DNA of 64,000 bases. Origin: Neptuniibacter marinus (GTDB taxonomy: Bacteria > Pseudomonadota > Gammaproteobacteria > Pseudomonadales > Balneatricaceae). The position numbers and the translations under genes are program-made. Below are positions 8,576-17,963 of the stretch, piece by piece. Location of the stretch: positions 62,001 to 126,000 of the forward strand of contig NZ_LUTR01000004.1 of the NCBI RefSeq assembly GCF_001597725.1, given 5' to 3'. The notes beneath the pieces were generated by a model. That model was not told the DNA's origin and did not search any database. It was given only the letters and a program-made list of their open reading frames with translations. Numbering within the stretch: position 1 is the first letter of the stretch; every line of letters starts with the position of its first letter.

Positions 8576-8825
8576 ATGACAACTTGATGGAAGATTACAG
8601 GTTTCACGTTACTTATTCTTTTCGGATCTACCTTATCGTCTGCTAACGATAAGGCGTTGATCTAGCGATGCCAGTCTATACAAGATTCGATTAAGCATCT
8701 GACTAACCTCAAACGAAAAGGGGGGTGATAGTAAGCTGATGAATCGCTTACATAAACAGCGTAATGGATACAAAAAACAGTACAATGAATATGACTGCAA
8801 GCGTATTCGGCAGCATTTGAAGTGA
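8576..8825 (+). pseudogene. decayed small secreted-protein gene
   Basis: A good ribosome-binding site (aggga at 8565-8569) precedes the ATG at 8576. The frame then reads MTT-stop-WKITGFTLLILFGSTLSSA, a clear signal peptide interrupted by TGA at 8585-8587. It continues through NDKALI to TAG at 8663-8665. After RCQSIQDSIKHLTNLKRKG an extra G in the G run at 8720-8725 shifts the frame. The +1 frame carries on as GDSKLMNRLHKQRNGYKKQY and ends YDCKRIRQHLK before TGA at 8823-8825. The Cys-Gln start and Cys near the end suggest a small periplasmic protein of about 80 residues. Two stops and one frameshift make it a pseudogene. The rest of 8826-8950 shows nothing else. Confidence 0.7.
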
Positions 8826-8962
8826 TGGTCTTCTTATCATTTTAGTTACAAACTTTATTCGAACTGTCATTGCTATATAAATCTTATAGAGATAAAAATG
8901 TACCTTCTTTTTTTAGGTCGTTAAAATATATCTAATTATTACTTAATTATTTGGAGCTTTTT

Positions 8963-9718
8963 TTGACTCAGTTTCGTCCATGTATAGACCTACATCAAGG
9001 TCAGGTTAAGCAGATAGTTGGTGGTAGCTTAAATGAGAGTGGCGCAGATACTAATTTTGTTAGTACATATGATGCGGCTTATTATGCTGAGTTGTATAAG
9101 ACACACCAGCTTTTGGGCGGTCATGTAATTGCATTAGGCCCCGGTAATAAGGAACAAGCGTTGAAAGCGTTAACTGCTTGGCCTGGTGGATTACAGTTTG
9201 GTGGTGGAGTTAACAATAGCAATGCAGAAGAGTTTTTACGGGCAGGGGCTTCCCATGTAATTGTGACTTCATATCTCTTCGTCGATGGTCAATTTAGTTG
9301 GGAAAGGCTGGAAACGATTAAAGCGGTAACAGGTGTAGAGCGATTAATCTTAGATTTGAGTTGTAGGCGTACTGAATCGGGTTGGCATATAGCTACAGAT
9401 CGTTGGCAAACCGTCACTGATATGGAGGTTAATGCGGAGACATTGTCCGAGTTAGCATCGCACTGTGCGGAGTTTTTAATTCATGCGGCTGATGTGGAAG
9501 GGTTGCAAGGTGGTATTGATGAGGACCTTGTTAAGTTGCTCGGCGAATCTTGCACAATACCGGTGACTTACGCTGGAGGTGCCCGCTCTTTAGATGACCT
9601 TAAACTGGTTGAACACTTGTCTGGAGGAGAAGTTGATCTGACTATAGGAAGCGCCTTAGATGTTTTTGGTGGATCTGGTGTGACGCTCAACGAATGTATT
9701 GAATGGAATAATCGATAG
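8963..9718 (+). CDS. hisA: eukaryotic-type HisA (ProFAR isomerase, HIS6-like)
   Basis: The enzyme isomerises the aminoaldose ProFAR to PRFAR, the fourth step of histidine synthesis. The sequence matches the eukaryotic HIS6 branch rather than bacterial HisA. It opens TQFRPCIDLHQGQVKQIVGG and has GHVIALGPGN, LQFGGGVN, VTSYLF, LILDLSCRR, FLIHAADVEGLQGGID, VTYAGGARSLDDL and VDLTIGSALD, covering a full TIM barrel with both phosphate-binding halves. I propose a TTG start at 8963, because ggag lies 6 bases upstream and the family starts at this residue; the frame also opens with TTG at 8951. It is a single gene outside any his operon and ends in a terminator. Confidence 0.85.
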   Translation: MTQFRPCIDLHQGQVKQIVGGSLNESGADTNFVSTYDAAYYAELYKTHQLLGGHVIALGPGNKEQALKALTAWPGGLQFGGGVNNSNAEEFLRAGASHVIVTSYLFVDGQFSWERLETIKAVTGVERLILDLSCRRTESGWHIATDRWQTVTDMEVNAETLSELASHCAEFLIHAADVEGLQGGIDEDLVKLLGESCTIPVTYAGGARSLDDLKLVEHLSGGEVDLTIGSALDVFGGSGVTLNECIEWNNR

Positions 9719-9719
9719 A

Positions 9720-9754
9720 TTAAAAGGGTTAGGTTTATTACCTAGCCCTTTTAA
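9720..9754. terminator. bidirectional terminator between hisA-like gene and msrAB
   Basis: A 15-bp stem (ttaaaagggttaggt / acctagcccttttaa, one G-T pair) with a 5-base loop has A/T tracts on both sides. It lies between two convergent genes and can serve both strands. Confidence 0.85.
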
Positions 9755-9782
9755 TGCGTGTTTTATAATTATTTTGTGCTGT

Positions 9783-10919
9783 TTATTCAAACAAAGAGGC
9801 CAGCTCTGCGTACCCTTCCTTGATCAGATCTTCTTTTGGTATAAAGCGTAACGATGCAGAATTAATGCAATAGCGAAGCCCCGTAGGGGCGGGACCATCA
9901 TTAAAAATATGACCAAGGTGAGAATTCGCTTTAGAACTTCTGACTTCAATCCGTTTCATAAAAAGAGAATTATCTTCTTTTTCAATGATCGGTACGCCCT
10001 TAATAGGTTGTGTGAAGCTAGGCCAGCCTGTACCTGATTTGAACTTATCTTTTGATGAAAAAAGAGGCTCTCCACTAATAATATCGACATAAATTCCTTC
10101 ACGTTTCTCGTCCCAATAAGCATTGTCGAATGGGCGTTCCGTACCGTCTTCTTGTGTCACATTAAATTGTAAAGGTGTTAAGACCGAGCGTAGATAATGC
10201 TCCGACGGTGTAACAAAACGATCGGCTGCTACATCCGCAACAGAAGCTTGGTTAGTATATTGGGTGTAATCAATTTTTAGCTTATCTTCCCAGCGGTTGC
10301 TGAGATATTGATCTCTACCTGACCCGTTTCGATAGTAACTATAGCGAATAGGGTTTTTGAGGTAATAATCTTGATGATAATCTTCGGCCTTATAAAAACT
10401 TGTATAAGGACTAATTTCAGTTGCCATTGGTTTATCAAAAACGCCAGATTTCTCTAATTTAGCAATGGAGGCTTCAACCGCTTTTTTCTGTGCATCGTTG
10501 TGGTAAAAAACGGCAGGCCTGTATTGTTGCCCACGGTCAACAAACTGGCCCTTACCATCAGTCGGGTTCATGCCGCGCCATAAGCGTTCCAGCAAACCTT
10601 CATAAGAGATTACATTAGGATCATAAAACACTTGAATCGCTTCAGTATGTTTTGTTTGACCCGATGAGACCTCTTTGTATGTGGGGTTGGGTTTTACACC
10701 ACCACTGTATCCAGAAATAACCTGAACAACGCCTTTTAACTTTTCAAAGTCGGACTCAGTACACCAAAAACAGCCGCCTGCAAATGTAGCCACGGCTAAG
10801 CGAGTGGAAACTTTGTTTTGGAGAGGGGCTTCGTTAGAAGCGCTTTCGGTGCCGATTACTAGACTACTAAGGCCTAATCCACTTAAAGAAATAATTGATG
10901 CCACTATAATTTTCTTCAT
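9783..10919 (-). CDS. msrAB: periplasmic fused methionine sulfoxide reductase MsrA-MsrB
   Basis: The fusion repairs both stereoisomers of methionine sulfoxide. The start at 10919 follows taggaa and gives a signal peptide ([20 protein letters not shown]), so the enzyme is exported. The MsrA domain (about 40-200) carries the catalytic GCFWCTE motif, GYSGG and HTEAIQV. The MsrB domain (about 235-370) carries [25 protein letters not shown] and the catalytic Cys in [11 protein letters not shown]. The CxxC zinc pairs of some MsrB proteins are absent, as in other fusions. Unlike the PilB protein of Neisseria, there is no thioredoxin-like domain, so an external electron donor is needed. Confidence 0.93.
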   Translation of the reverse strand: MKKIIVASIISLSGLGLSSLVIGTESASNEAPLQNKVSTRLAVATFAGGCFWCTESDFEKLKGVVQVISGYSGGVKPNPTYKEVSSGQTKHTEAIQVFYDPNVISYEGLLERLWRGMNPTDGKGQFVDRGQQYRPAVFYHNDAQKKAVEASIAKLEKSGVFDKPMATEISPYTSFYKAEDYHQDYYLKNPIRYSYYRNGSGRDQYLSNRWEDKLKIDYTQYTNQASVADVAADRFVTPSEHYLRSVLTPLQFNVTQEDGTERPFDNAYWDEKREGIYVDIISGEPLFSSKDKFKSGTGWPSFTQPIKGVPIIEKEDNSLFMKRIEVRSSKANSHLGHIFNDGPAPTGLRYCINSASLRFIPKEDLIKEGYAELASLFE

Positions 10920-11088
10920 TTTTATTCCTAACCTATCCAATTGTATCTTGCATACTTGGATGCATTATTAAGAACTAGGTTCCTTATTTTTTTAAAAATC
11001 CTACATTGAGTGGGATACTTGGTTTTTTGCTATGCTTATTAAATGAGTATTTAGGTTTGTTGAAGGTGTGAAGCGGAGAGGTAGAACA

Positions 11089-11310
11089 ATGAAACCGGTA
11101 GTAACAGCAAAATCATTTAGCTCACCTTGTGTTCGAAATTGCTGCCTAGATGATAATGATGTTTGTTTGGGGTGCTATCGATCTATTAAGGAAATTATGC
11201 AGTGGAGCAATATGTCAGATGCTGAGAAATCAGCAACTTTAGATAAGTCGCAAAGCCGCCAGGAGCTTGCAAGGCAGAAGCAAATTGAGTTGATGGATAG
11301 TTTTCAGTAA
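11089..11310 (+). CDS. DUF1289 small Cys-rich protein
   Basis: The 73-residue product begins MKPVVTAKSF and contains SPCVRNCCLDDNDVCLGCYRSIKEI. This is the DUF1289 pattern with four to five closely spaced Cys that likely bind a metal or Fe-S centre. It is followed by the typical W-x-x-M-S-D-A-E helix (QWSNMSDAEK). I chose the ATG at 11089 because ggagagg lies 7 bases before it; a GTG at 11068 would extend the protein. The function of the family is unknown. The gene is convergent with tlyA. Confidence 0.85.
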   Translation: MKPVVTAKSFSSPCVRNCCLDDNDVCLGCYRSIKEIMQWSNMSDAEKSATLDKSQSRQELARQKQIELMDSFQ

Positions 11311-11414
11311 ACTCTGATTGGTAAATATGTAGCTTTTCAGCATTAAGTTAAGGATTGTCATTCTATTCAGATTCATAAGGGCACGACGAGTATTCTGGGT
11401 AGGTTGTTCGTTTT

Positions 11415-12176
11415 TTATGCTTTTCTTGCTATAAGTAAAAATTCTCTATTACCATCGCCACCTTTTATTGGGCTTTCAAAGTACTCGCAGATTTGAAGAC
11501 CTAAAGACTCGCAGCAATCGATTACCTTAGTTTTTACTAAGGGGTATAAGTTAGCATCTCGAACAATTCCTCCTCGCCCTATACCCTCTTTACCCACTTC
11601 AAATTGGGGTTTGACTAGACTGATAAGGTAGCCCTCGTCTTTAATGAGGGGAATAAGAGAGGGGAGTATTTTAAGTTGAGATATAAATGAGACATCCATG
11701 ACAGCAAGATCAAATCCGCCGCCTTGTTTACTGTGTTTTAGCAGGGTTTCGCTAGAGAGTTCTCTGGCGTTAACGCGTTCATAGCATAGTACACGAGGAT
11801 CGCTTGCTAGCTTCTCAGCTAGTTGGCTATGACCAACCTCAACCCCGATAACAGAGCTCACGCCTGCTTGAAGAAGACAGTCGCTGAAGCCACCTGTTGA
11901 TTGTCCAATATCAAGGGCGATCCAACCTTCAACAGCTAATTGTTGTTTTTCTAATGCGGCTAAAAGTTTAAAAGCGCCGCGTGAAACAAAGCGATCAGCA
12001 TCATCGGTTTCGACTTTAAATTCTGTATGTTCATCAAGTTTAAGACCCGGTTTTGTAACAGGTTGCCAAGTACCTTTGTAAAAGGCTGTGACTTTGTTAT
12101 TTTTGATCAAACGCTGTGCGTGGGTGCGCGTATTTGCTAAGGCGTTGTTTACAAGGAGCAGGTCTACACGTTGCAT
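11415..12176 (-). CDS. tlyA: TlyA-family rRNA 2'-O-methyltransferase
   Basis: TlyA enzymes methylate riboses in 16S (and in some species 23S) rRNA; the older name hemolysin A is misleading. Residues 1-60 form an S4 RNA-binding domain beginning RVDLLLVNNALANTRTHAQRLI. The FtsJ-like Rossmann domain follows, with the entry motif RFVSRGAFKLLAAL, the SAM-binding DIGQSTGGFSDCLLQ, the acidic VMDVSFIS, the LVKPQFEVG segment and the closing GGDGNREFLLIA. The K-D-K-E catalytic layout is thus present. Length (253) is usual. The gene is single and faces DUF1289 tail to tail. Confidence 0.92.
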   Translation of the reverse strand: MQRVDLLLVNNALANTRTHAQRLIKNNKVTAFYKGTWQPVTKPGLKLDEHTEFKVETDDADRFVSRGAFKLLAALEKQQLAVEGWIALDIGQSTGGFSDCLLQAGVSSVIGVEVGHSQLAEKLASDPRVLCYERVNARELSSETLLKHSKQGGGFDLAVMDVSFISQLKILPSLIPLIKDEGYLISLVKPQFEVGKEGIGRGGIVRDANLYPLVKTKVIDCCESLGLQICEYFESPIKGGDGNREFLLIARKA

Positions 12177-12311
12177 GCTTTTTCCGAGTCACATTAAAGT
12201 CGTCATTATACGTGTTCTTCTGTTGGTGAGTGAAAGTTTTTCTAAACTAGGAAGCATCCTTATGGCGGTGTAAACTGCTAAATTAAAAGGGGTCGGATTA
12301 AGGAAGGGATT

Positions 12312-12737
12312 ATGCGTAAAATGTTAGGGCTTTTGGTTTTATTATTACCGTTATCTGCTTATGCAGTGAATGATGCAGAATTGGACCAATGCCGAGAATA
12401 TTCTGATCCGGCCGTCAGGGGGAAGTGTGTTCAAATGTATAAAAGAACAGATACGCGGGCGGCCTCTGCTACATGTAAAAAAAATCTTGAGTGTTGGGGT
12501 GAGCGTTACCGAGAACAAGCAGAAAAGTATTGTGGCGTAGCTTTTGAAAGACGCGCTGCAAGCTCTAGTTTGTGGGCTCAACATTGGAATGGTCAGGACT
12601 TCGATCAGGTACGCTGGTTGGATCGGGGTAAAGGTGTCATGGTCTATTTTGAAGAAGAATCCAATGTAGTATTACAGTGTATTTTCTTTCCTAATGCGCC
12701 GGCTAAAGTACGAGTTAGTTTAGCTCCACCTAGGTAG
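12312..12737 (+). CDS. uncharacterised secreted six-Cys protein
   Basis: I do not recognise a family. The N-terminus MRKMLGLLVLLLPLSAYA is a clean signal peptide with an AYA cleavage site. The mature part (about 123 residues) opens DAELDQCREYSDPAVRGKCVQMY and carries six Cys in paired spacings (C-x11-C, C-x5-C), which suggests disulfides in the periplasm. The C-terminal half contains WLDRGKGVMVYFEEE. A strong ribosome-binding site (aaggaagg) precedes the ATG. Confidence 0.85.
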   Translation: MRKMLGLLVLLLPLSAYAVNDAELDQCREYSDPAVRGKCVQMYKRTDTRAASATCKKNLECWGERYREQAEKYCGVAFERRAASSSLWAQHWNGQDFDQVRWLDRGKGVMVYFEEESNVVLQCIFFPNAPAKVRVSLAPPR

Positions 12738-12833
12738 ATACATAGGTTAAGTTTATAGTTAGTTGATTAAGTTCCTAACTATTGATTGACGCTATAAAAG
12801 TAATTCGACTCAATTATTTTGACAGGAACGATT

Positions 12834-13220
12834 ATGAATAAAAGTATTATCAGTACTGAAAATGCACCTTCTGCTATAGGTACATATTCACAAGCTGTGC
12901 GTGTAGGTAGTACAGTCTATATGTCAGGTCAGATTCCACTGGTGCCTGAAACTATGGAGCTGATTACCGAATCTTTTTCGGCACAGGCGGAGCAAGTATT
13001 TAAAAACTTGCAAGCGGTCGCAGACGCGGCGGGTGGTTCTTTATCTGATATTGTTAAAGTCACAATTTTACTTTCTGATATGAAATATTTTTCTGAAGTG
13101 AATGAGGTTATGGCGAAATATTTCTCTGAGCCTTATCCAGCACGTGCAGCTTTTGCAGTAAAACAGATCCCGAAAGATGCTGATATTGAAGTCGAAGCAA
13201 TCATGGTGGTAGGGGAGTAA
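12834..13220 (+). CDS. ridA: RidA family reactive imine/enamine deaminase
   Basis: RidA hydrolyses 2-aminoacrylate and related enamines released by PLP enzymes, protecting cells from damage. The 128-residue product shows the family order: TENAPSAIGTYSQAV, VYMSGQIPLVPET, QVFKNLQAVADAAG, VKVTILLSDM, and YPARAAFAVKQIPKDADIEVEAI. It includes the active-site Arg and the closing Glu. I chose the ATG at 12834, preceded by acagga; an in-frame ATG at 12819 is less likely. It is convergent with deaD. Confidence 0.93.
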   Translation: MNKSIISTENAPSAIGTYSQAVRVGSTVYMSGQIPLVPETMELITESFSAQAEQVFKNLQAVADAAGGSLSDIVKVTILLSDMKYFSEVNEVMAKYFSEPYPARAAFAVKQIPKDADIEVEAIMVVGE

Positions 13221-13249
13221 GTAAGGCTTCTATATAGACTATTTTAGTG

Positions 13250-13297
13250 TAATAAAAACACCGGATATCTTGCGAAGGGGATGCAAAATATCCGGTG
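13250..13297 (-). terminator. terminator of deaD
   Basis: A perfect 10-bp outer stem (caccggatat / atatccggtg, 13259-13268 and 13288-13297) encloses a second short ttgc/gcaa stem. On the minus strand it is followed by a T-rich run (tgtttttatt), placing it as the end of the deaD transcript; the plus strand lacks a T run. Confidence 0.75.
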
Positions 13298-13388
13298 CGT
13301 TAAGGGCATTCCTTTATGGTAACGTCCTTTGTCGATGAAAGCTTTAAGCTAACTAAACCTTAACTCAGTTTAGTAAGGGAAGTTATCC

Positions 13389-15170
13389 TTAGCTATCTTT
13401 GCTTTTTCTTGTATCTTTCTTTGCGCGACGAGGCGGGCGGTTACGGTTAGTGTTGTTGCCACCGTTTCTTTTTCCTCGGCCACCGCTTGGAGCAGAAGCT
13501 GCATCACTAGATAGATCTTTGATGTTTAGACGCTGACCGCAAACAATTGCTTTACGGAGCTGCTGTACTACAGCCTTAGGCATGCCGGCTGGTAAATCTA
13601 CAGTAGAGCAGTCGTCATAGATTTCGATGGAACCAATAAGGTTTGCATCTAGATCTGCTTCGTTAGCAATAGCACCAACAATGTTCTTTGGTGCCACACC
13701 GTGCTCATGACCAACAGCAAGCATATAGCGCTGCATTTCAACATTAGGATTGTCTTTCAGCGGTTTAGCCTGAGCTGACATTCCTTGTGGGTGGCGACGA
13801 GATCTTCTCTCTCCACGCTCCTCTCTTTCACGACGAGGTGGGCGAGCCTGCTCTTTCATCAGCAGTGGAGTTTTGCCCTGTAACAATTTGGCAAGTGCTG
13901 AAGCAATAACGAGTGGATCGGCATCATGTTCTTGCTGATATTCTGTTAGCAGGTTTTTATAGAACTCAAGATCTTGGCTTTCAATCGTTTCTGAAATGCG
14001 ATCAACAAAACGCTTAACACGTTTCTCATTGATATCATTTGTTGACGGCAGTTGCATCTGTTCAATCTGTTGACGTGTTGCACGTTCAATAGATTTAAGC
14101 ATTCGTTGTTCACGTGGAGAAACGAATAAAACTGCTTCACCTGAGCGTCCTGCACGACCTGTACGACCAATACGGTGAATATAAGATTCTGTATCGTATG
14201 GTATATCGTAGTTAAGTACATGGCTGATACGTTCAACATCAAGTCCTCGTGCTACAACGTCTGTTGCAACTAGGATATCGATTTGACCACGTTTTAGTTT
14301 TTCAACAGTACGCTCACGCAAATTTTGAGAGATATCACCATTAAGTGCTTCGGAAGCATAACCTCGAGCAGCTAATTTTTCTGATAATTCAACAGTAGCT
14401 GATTTTGTGCGAACAAAAATCAGCATCGCATCAAATGTTTGCATCTCTAAAATGCGAGTCAAAGCGTCTAGCTTTTGGTTACCGGAAACACGTAAGTATT
14501 TCTGTGTAATCGTCGTTGCTGTTGCGGTTTTGGATTGAATACGTATTTCAGCAGGGTTGTTTAGATGATTCTGAGCAACCTTTTTGATCTGAGCGGGCAT
14601 TGTTGCGGAGAACAATGCTATTTGTCGTTCGTTGGGCGTATGTTCAAGAACCCACTCAACATCATCAATAAAGCCCATACGAAGCATTTCGTCGGCTTCG
14701 TCAAGTACGAGTGCTTGAAGGTTGTTTAATTTAAGAGAACCGCGGCGCATATGATCCATAACACGACCGGGTGTACCAACAACCACTTGCGCGCCGCGTT
14801 TGAGCTGGCGAAGTTGGCTGTCATATGCCTGACCACCGTATATAGGTAGTACGTGGAAATCGGGTAGGCTGCGGGCATAGGTTTGGCAGGCCTCTGCTAC
14901 CTGAATAGCCAATTCTCGAGTCGGCGCCAGAATCAGAAGCTGCGTATTACGGCTTTTTAAGTCTAGGCGAGATAGCAATGGCAATGCAAATGCGGCTGTT
15001 TTACCGGTACCTGTCTGAGCGACACCTAAAAGGTCGCGACCTTCTAGTAAGTGAGGGATAGTGGCTGCCTGGATTGGAGACGGCGTTTCATAGCCAATTT
15101 CGTCTAGCGTTTTAAGCACGGAAGCCGCAAGGCCAAGCTCAGCAAAAGATAGCTGATCTTCTGAATTCAT
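13389..15170 (-). CDS. deaD: DEAD-box RNA helicase DeaD/CsdA
   Basis: This ATP-dependent RNA helicase aids ribosome assembly and mRNA turnover, especially in the cold. It has the full set of helicase motifs: the Q motif near residues 8-35, AQTGTGKT, PTRELA, DEADEML, SAT, and HRIGRTGRAGR. A DbpA-type RNA-binding domain follows (about 475-550), then an Arg/Gly/Asn-rich tail. An Arg-rich linker (PPRREREERGERRSRR) precedes the RNA-binding domain. The length (593) and domain order fit DeaD rather than the shorter RhlE or SrmB. It sits alone with a leader of about 310 bases upstream. Confidence 0.93.
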   Translation of the reverse strand: MNSEDQLSFAELGLAASVLKTLDEIGYETPSPIQAATIPHLLEGRDLLGVAQTGTGKTAAFALPLLSRLDLKSRNTQLLILAPTRELAIQVAEACQTYARSLPDFHVLPIYGGQAYDSQLRQLKRGAQVVVGTPGRVMDHMRRGSLKLNNLQALVLDEADEMLRMGFIDDVEWVLEHTPNERQIALFSATMPAQIKKVAQNHLNNPAEIRIQSKTATATTITQKYLRVSGNQKLDALTRILEMQTFDAMLIFVRTKSATVELSEKLAARGYASEALNGDISQNLRERTVEKLKRGQIDILVATDVVARGLDVERISHVLNYDIPYDTESYIHRIGRTGRAGRSGEAVLFVSPREQRMLKSIERATRQQIEQMQLPSTNDINEKRVKRFVDRISETIESQDLEFYKNLLTEYQQEHDADPLVIASALAKLLQGKTPLLMKEQARPPRREREERGERRSRRHPQGMSAQAKPLKDNPNVEMQRYMLAVGHEHGVAPKNIVGAIANEADLDANLIGSIEIYDDCSTVDLPAGMPKAVVQQLRKAIVCGQRLNIKDLSSDAASAPSGGRGKRNGGNNTNRNRPPRRAKKDTRKSKDS

Positions 15171-15480
15171 CTGTTTGTGTTACCTGTTTGGAATTAGGGC
15201 AGGACTGCATCAACAGTAGTCGATAACAATATAAGCTGCTCTGGTGGGAAAGCGCGCATTATACACTGTATGCAGTTTAGAGCAAGTTTGGCAGGTTTTT
15301 TTATCGATTTTATACCGTTATTTTTTGGGGTTTGGCTTATAAAATATAGCTGTTTACTAATTAAACAGTTGTGACGTAAAGTTGGGTTTTTGAGTATGTA
15401 TAAGCTATTTACCACGACCTGCTATGAGTATTTATCATGTGCTGATGATCAGTTATTAGGCATTACAGACTATAAAATTT
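15171..15480 (-). other. intergenic leader region of deaD
   Basis: No gene is supported here; a 73-codon frame on the minus strand (15194-15415) is A/T-rich and featureless. Long structured leaders are known for cold-shock helicase genes, and this stretch may contain one. A 7-bp stem (ctgttta / taaacag, 15350-15368) is the only clear hairpin I could see. The promoter was not located. Confidence 0.35.
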
Positions 15481-16275
15481 CTACTCTTCTAATATACGTG
15501 CTAATAGTTTTTTAATCATAGCGGGTTCAAAAGGTTTGTCGGCCATTGCATTTACACCCGATTTTGCAACGTTACTTAAATGGGTATGGGTCGACTCACT
15601 CGTCACCATAAGTATAGGGAGATGAGAGTATTCAGAGCTATTTCGTACATGTTCGGTCAGTTCAAGTCCATTGATAACCGGCATGTTGTAATCAGTTACA
15701 ATAAGATCGAAACCTTGAGGTAAGAGTGTAATCGCTTCTGACCCATCTATTGCCTGGGTTATTTGTGAGATACCTAAGTTGTTTAATACATTAATGATTA
15801 TTTTTCGTGCCATTTTACTATCATCTACAACCAGTACGCGTAGTGCGGCAGGGTCATAATATTCTAGTTCTAACTCATCATTTGATAGTAAATCTAATGT
15901 TGAGTTAATCGCCGTTGTGAGGTGATTATGGGTAAAGGGCTTGGGTAAGATTGCTATAACCCCCGATTGTTTAAACTGATCTAGTTCGCAATGACGAGTT
16001 TCGCTTGAAACTAACATAAATGGTAGCTCACTTGTGTCTGTGTGTTGGCGAATATGGCTTAAGAGATCCATCGCTGAACCATCAGGAAGGTGAAGGGTGC
16101 TGATGACCAAATCTGGTTTGACTATTCCTATACGCGCAATGGCATCTTTGATGGTTTGAACTTCATCTATGGACTCAATTAATGCCTTGTTTAGTTCCTT
16201 CTTAATAATTTTTCTTTGGGTTGTTGAAGGCTCAACAAGCAGTATGTTTAGATCTGAAGATGTTAGTTCTGTCAT
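15481..16275 (-). CDS. double-receiver response regulator
   Basis: Two CheY-like receiver domains lie in tandem without an output domain. The first (about 8-125) is degenerate: it starts NILLVEPS and has DLVISTLHLPDG where the phospho-acceptor Asp should be. The second (about 143-264) is complete, with VLVVDDSKMARK, DLIVTDYNMP, the MVTSES switch Ser/Thr region and KPF. Such proteins act by protein-protein interaction, often in chemotaxis or biofilm pathways. No kinase gene is adjacent, so its partner cannot be named. Confidence 0.88.
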   Translation of the reverse strand: MTELTSSDLNILLVEPSTTQRKIIKKELNKALIESIDEVQTIKDAIARIGIVKPDLVISTLHLPDGSAMDLLSHIRQHTDTSELPFMLVSSETRHCELDQFKQSGVIAILPKPFTHNHLTTAINSTLDLLSNDELELEYYDPAALRVLVVDDSKMARKIIINVLNNLGISQITQAIDGSEAITLLPQGFDLIVTDYNMPVINGLELTEHVRNSSEYSHLPILMVTSESTHTHLSNVAKSGVNAMADKPFEPAMIKKLLARILEE

Positions 16276-16432
16276 GGATATACCACTTTTATTTATTTTA
16301 ATTGTTAATATATTTCTATGTTTCGAGCCTGTAAATCTTTAATGTTTGGTTCTTGTGTTAGATGATAGTCTATTAATTTAATTAAGTCTTTTTCTCCCCT
16401 TAATACCTATTTCGCCCTTACATAGGACTATT

Positions 16433-17287
16433 ATGAAAATCTCTATCTACATGCTTATGCTTCTATTTAGTTGTTATTCATTTGCTGAAACATCGTTGTG
16501 GCGTGTAGCTAAAAATGGTCATCAATTATTTTTAGGGGGAACGGTACATCTGTTGGCTGAGGAAGATCTGCCTTTTCCTGTTGAATTTGATCAGGCCTAC
16601 AGTGAAGCAGATACGGTCATTTTTGAAACAGATATAGCAGCATTGTCTGACCCTCAAATCCAGATGCAGCTTATGTCTCAGCTTTCATACCAAGATGGGC
16701 GATTATTAAATCAAATAATTTCACCAGAGCTTTACGAAGCGCTTAATACTTATTTAAAACAGCGTGAATTGATGCCTAATCTGTTTATCTCTATGAAGCC
16801 TGCGGGTGTTATGTTGACCATGCTCGCTGTTGAGTTTAAACGTTTAGGAATTTCACAGGCGGGGGCAGATTCATTCTACTTTCAGCAGGCGATCGCTGAT
16901 GGTAAAACGGTTGGTGAGCTGGAAGCTATAGATGCGCATATTCGTTCCATTGTAAATATGGGTCAAGGGAATGAAGAGTCGTTTTTGCGTCAGACTTTGG
17001 CTGATATGAAAGAGACAGAAGTGATGATGAAAGGAATTGTTCAGCATTGGAAAAGTGGTGATGTGCAAAGGCTTGAAGCTGATGTTATCGACGATATGAG
17101 ATTAAACTACCCCCGTATGTATCAGTCCTTATTAGTTGAAAGGAACAAACAGTGGTTACCTCAGATCAAACAAATGTTAGAGAATGATGAGGTTGAATTT
17201 GTTTTAGTCGGAGTAGGTCATCTTATTGGTTCTGATGGCTTATTGAAATCTCTTGCTGATCAGGGCTACAGCATAGAACAGCAGTAG
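16433..17287 (+). CDS. TraB/GumN family periplasmic protein
   Basis: The product begins with a signal peptide (MKISIYMLMLLFSCYSFA). It then shows the TraB/GumN (YbaP-like) pattern: SLWRVAKNGHQLFLGGTVHLL near the N-terminus, ADTVIFETDI, a helical middle, and VEFVLVGVGHLIGSDGLL near the end. The paired GTVH and GxGH motifs resemble those of Tiki-type metalloproteases, to which the family is distantly related. The length (284) is usual. The next gene starts 10 bases downstream, so the two are probably co-transcribed. Confidence 0.85.
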   Translation: MKISIYMLMLLFSCYSFAETSLWRVAKNGHQLFLGGTVHLLAEEDLPFPVEFDQAYSEADTVIFETDIAALSDPQIQMQLMSQLSYQDGRLLNQIISPELYEALNTYLKQRELMPNLFISMKPAGVMLTMLAVEFKRLGISQAGADSFYFQQAIADGKTVGELEAIDAHIRSIVNMGQGNEESFLRQTLADMKETEVMMKGIVQHWKSGDVQRLEADVIDDMRLNYPRMYQSLLVERNKQWLPQIKQMLENDEVEFVLVGVGHLIGSDGLLKSLADQGYSIEQQ

Positions 17288-17296
17288 GAAATCGCT

Positions 17297-17830
17297 ATGT
17301 TAGGAACACGTATTATTTTAATGGGGATGGATAAGCATCCCAATATGTCTACACAATCCACCAATGCAGAGATGTTGTGTGCTGCAAATTATACCATTCC
17401 ACTTTTTTGGTTATTACTGTTTTCTGAGACGGAGTTAGAGAGCTTTTCGGTAGCGGATGATAGTGTTGTAGCTGGTGAGGAAAGTGCCAAATATCCCATC
17501 TTGATTGCGGATAGTTCCGCTGTTGTTGCGCGTCTAAACGAGCGGTATAACCACTTAATTCCTTTTCTTAATGTGAATGATGCGGATCTTTTACAGCGTT
17601 GGTTAAGCTTTATAACTAAACAGAATCATCCCGTTTTTGCGATTGATACCTATGAACTATGGTGTAGTAAAGATGATCCTAGCTCACTCTATGATGAAAT
17701 TGCAGCTTTATTGAAAGAGTTGGATACCCTTACAACTGACACCGATACTAAACAACAGTTACAAATGCTAGTAAGCAGTGGGCAGTGGTCGTTGGGGAAT
17801 GGGATTGCTTTGGCAGGGTTTGGTTGGTAA
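17297..17830 (+). CDS. uncharacterised 177-residue protein downstream of TraB/GumN gene
   Basis: I do not recognise a family. The sequence has no signal peptide and is acidic, with one hydrophobic patch (TIPLFWLLLFSETEL) that looks buried rather than membrane-spanning. A segment ARLNERYNHLIPFL and a Trp-containing C-terminus (GQWSLGNGIALAGFGW) are its only distinctive parts. Its tight spacing after the TraB/GumN gene implies co-expression. The stop is followed by a convergent regulator gene. Confidence 0.75.
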   Translation: MLGTRIILMGMDKHPNMSTQSTNAEMLCAANYTIPLFWLLLFSETELESFSVADDSVVAGEESAKYPILIADSSAVVARLNERYNHLIPFLNVNDADLLQRWLSFITKQNHPVFAIDTYELWCSKDDPSSLYDEIAALLKELDTLTTDTDTKQQLQMLVSSGQWSLGNGIALAGFGW

Positions 17831-17963
17831 TTTTTTTCTTAAAACCTATGGCTGTTAATTATGGCGGTTACTAGAGAGAGATCATTTTTAAAGATATGCC
17901 AGCGGTTGGAACTAAACCCTAAAACAATTAAATTAGTCTCTATTATTCAAAAAAAACAGGTGC

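Noticed and set aside
15194-15415. 73-codon minus-strand frame in the deaD leader
   Set aside because: A/T-rich and featureless, with no ribosome site near the putative start.
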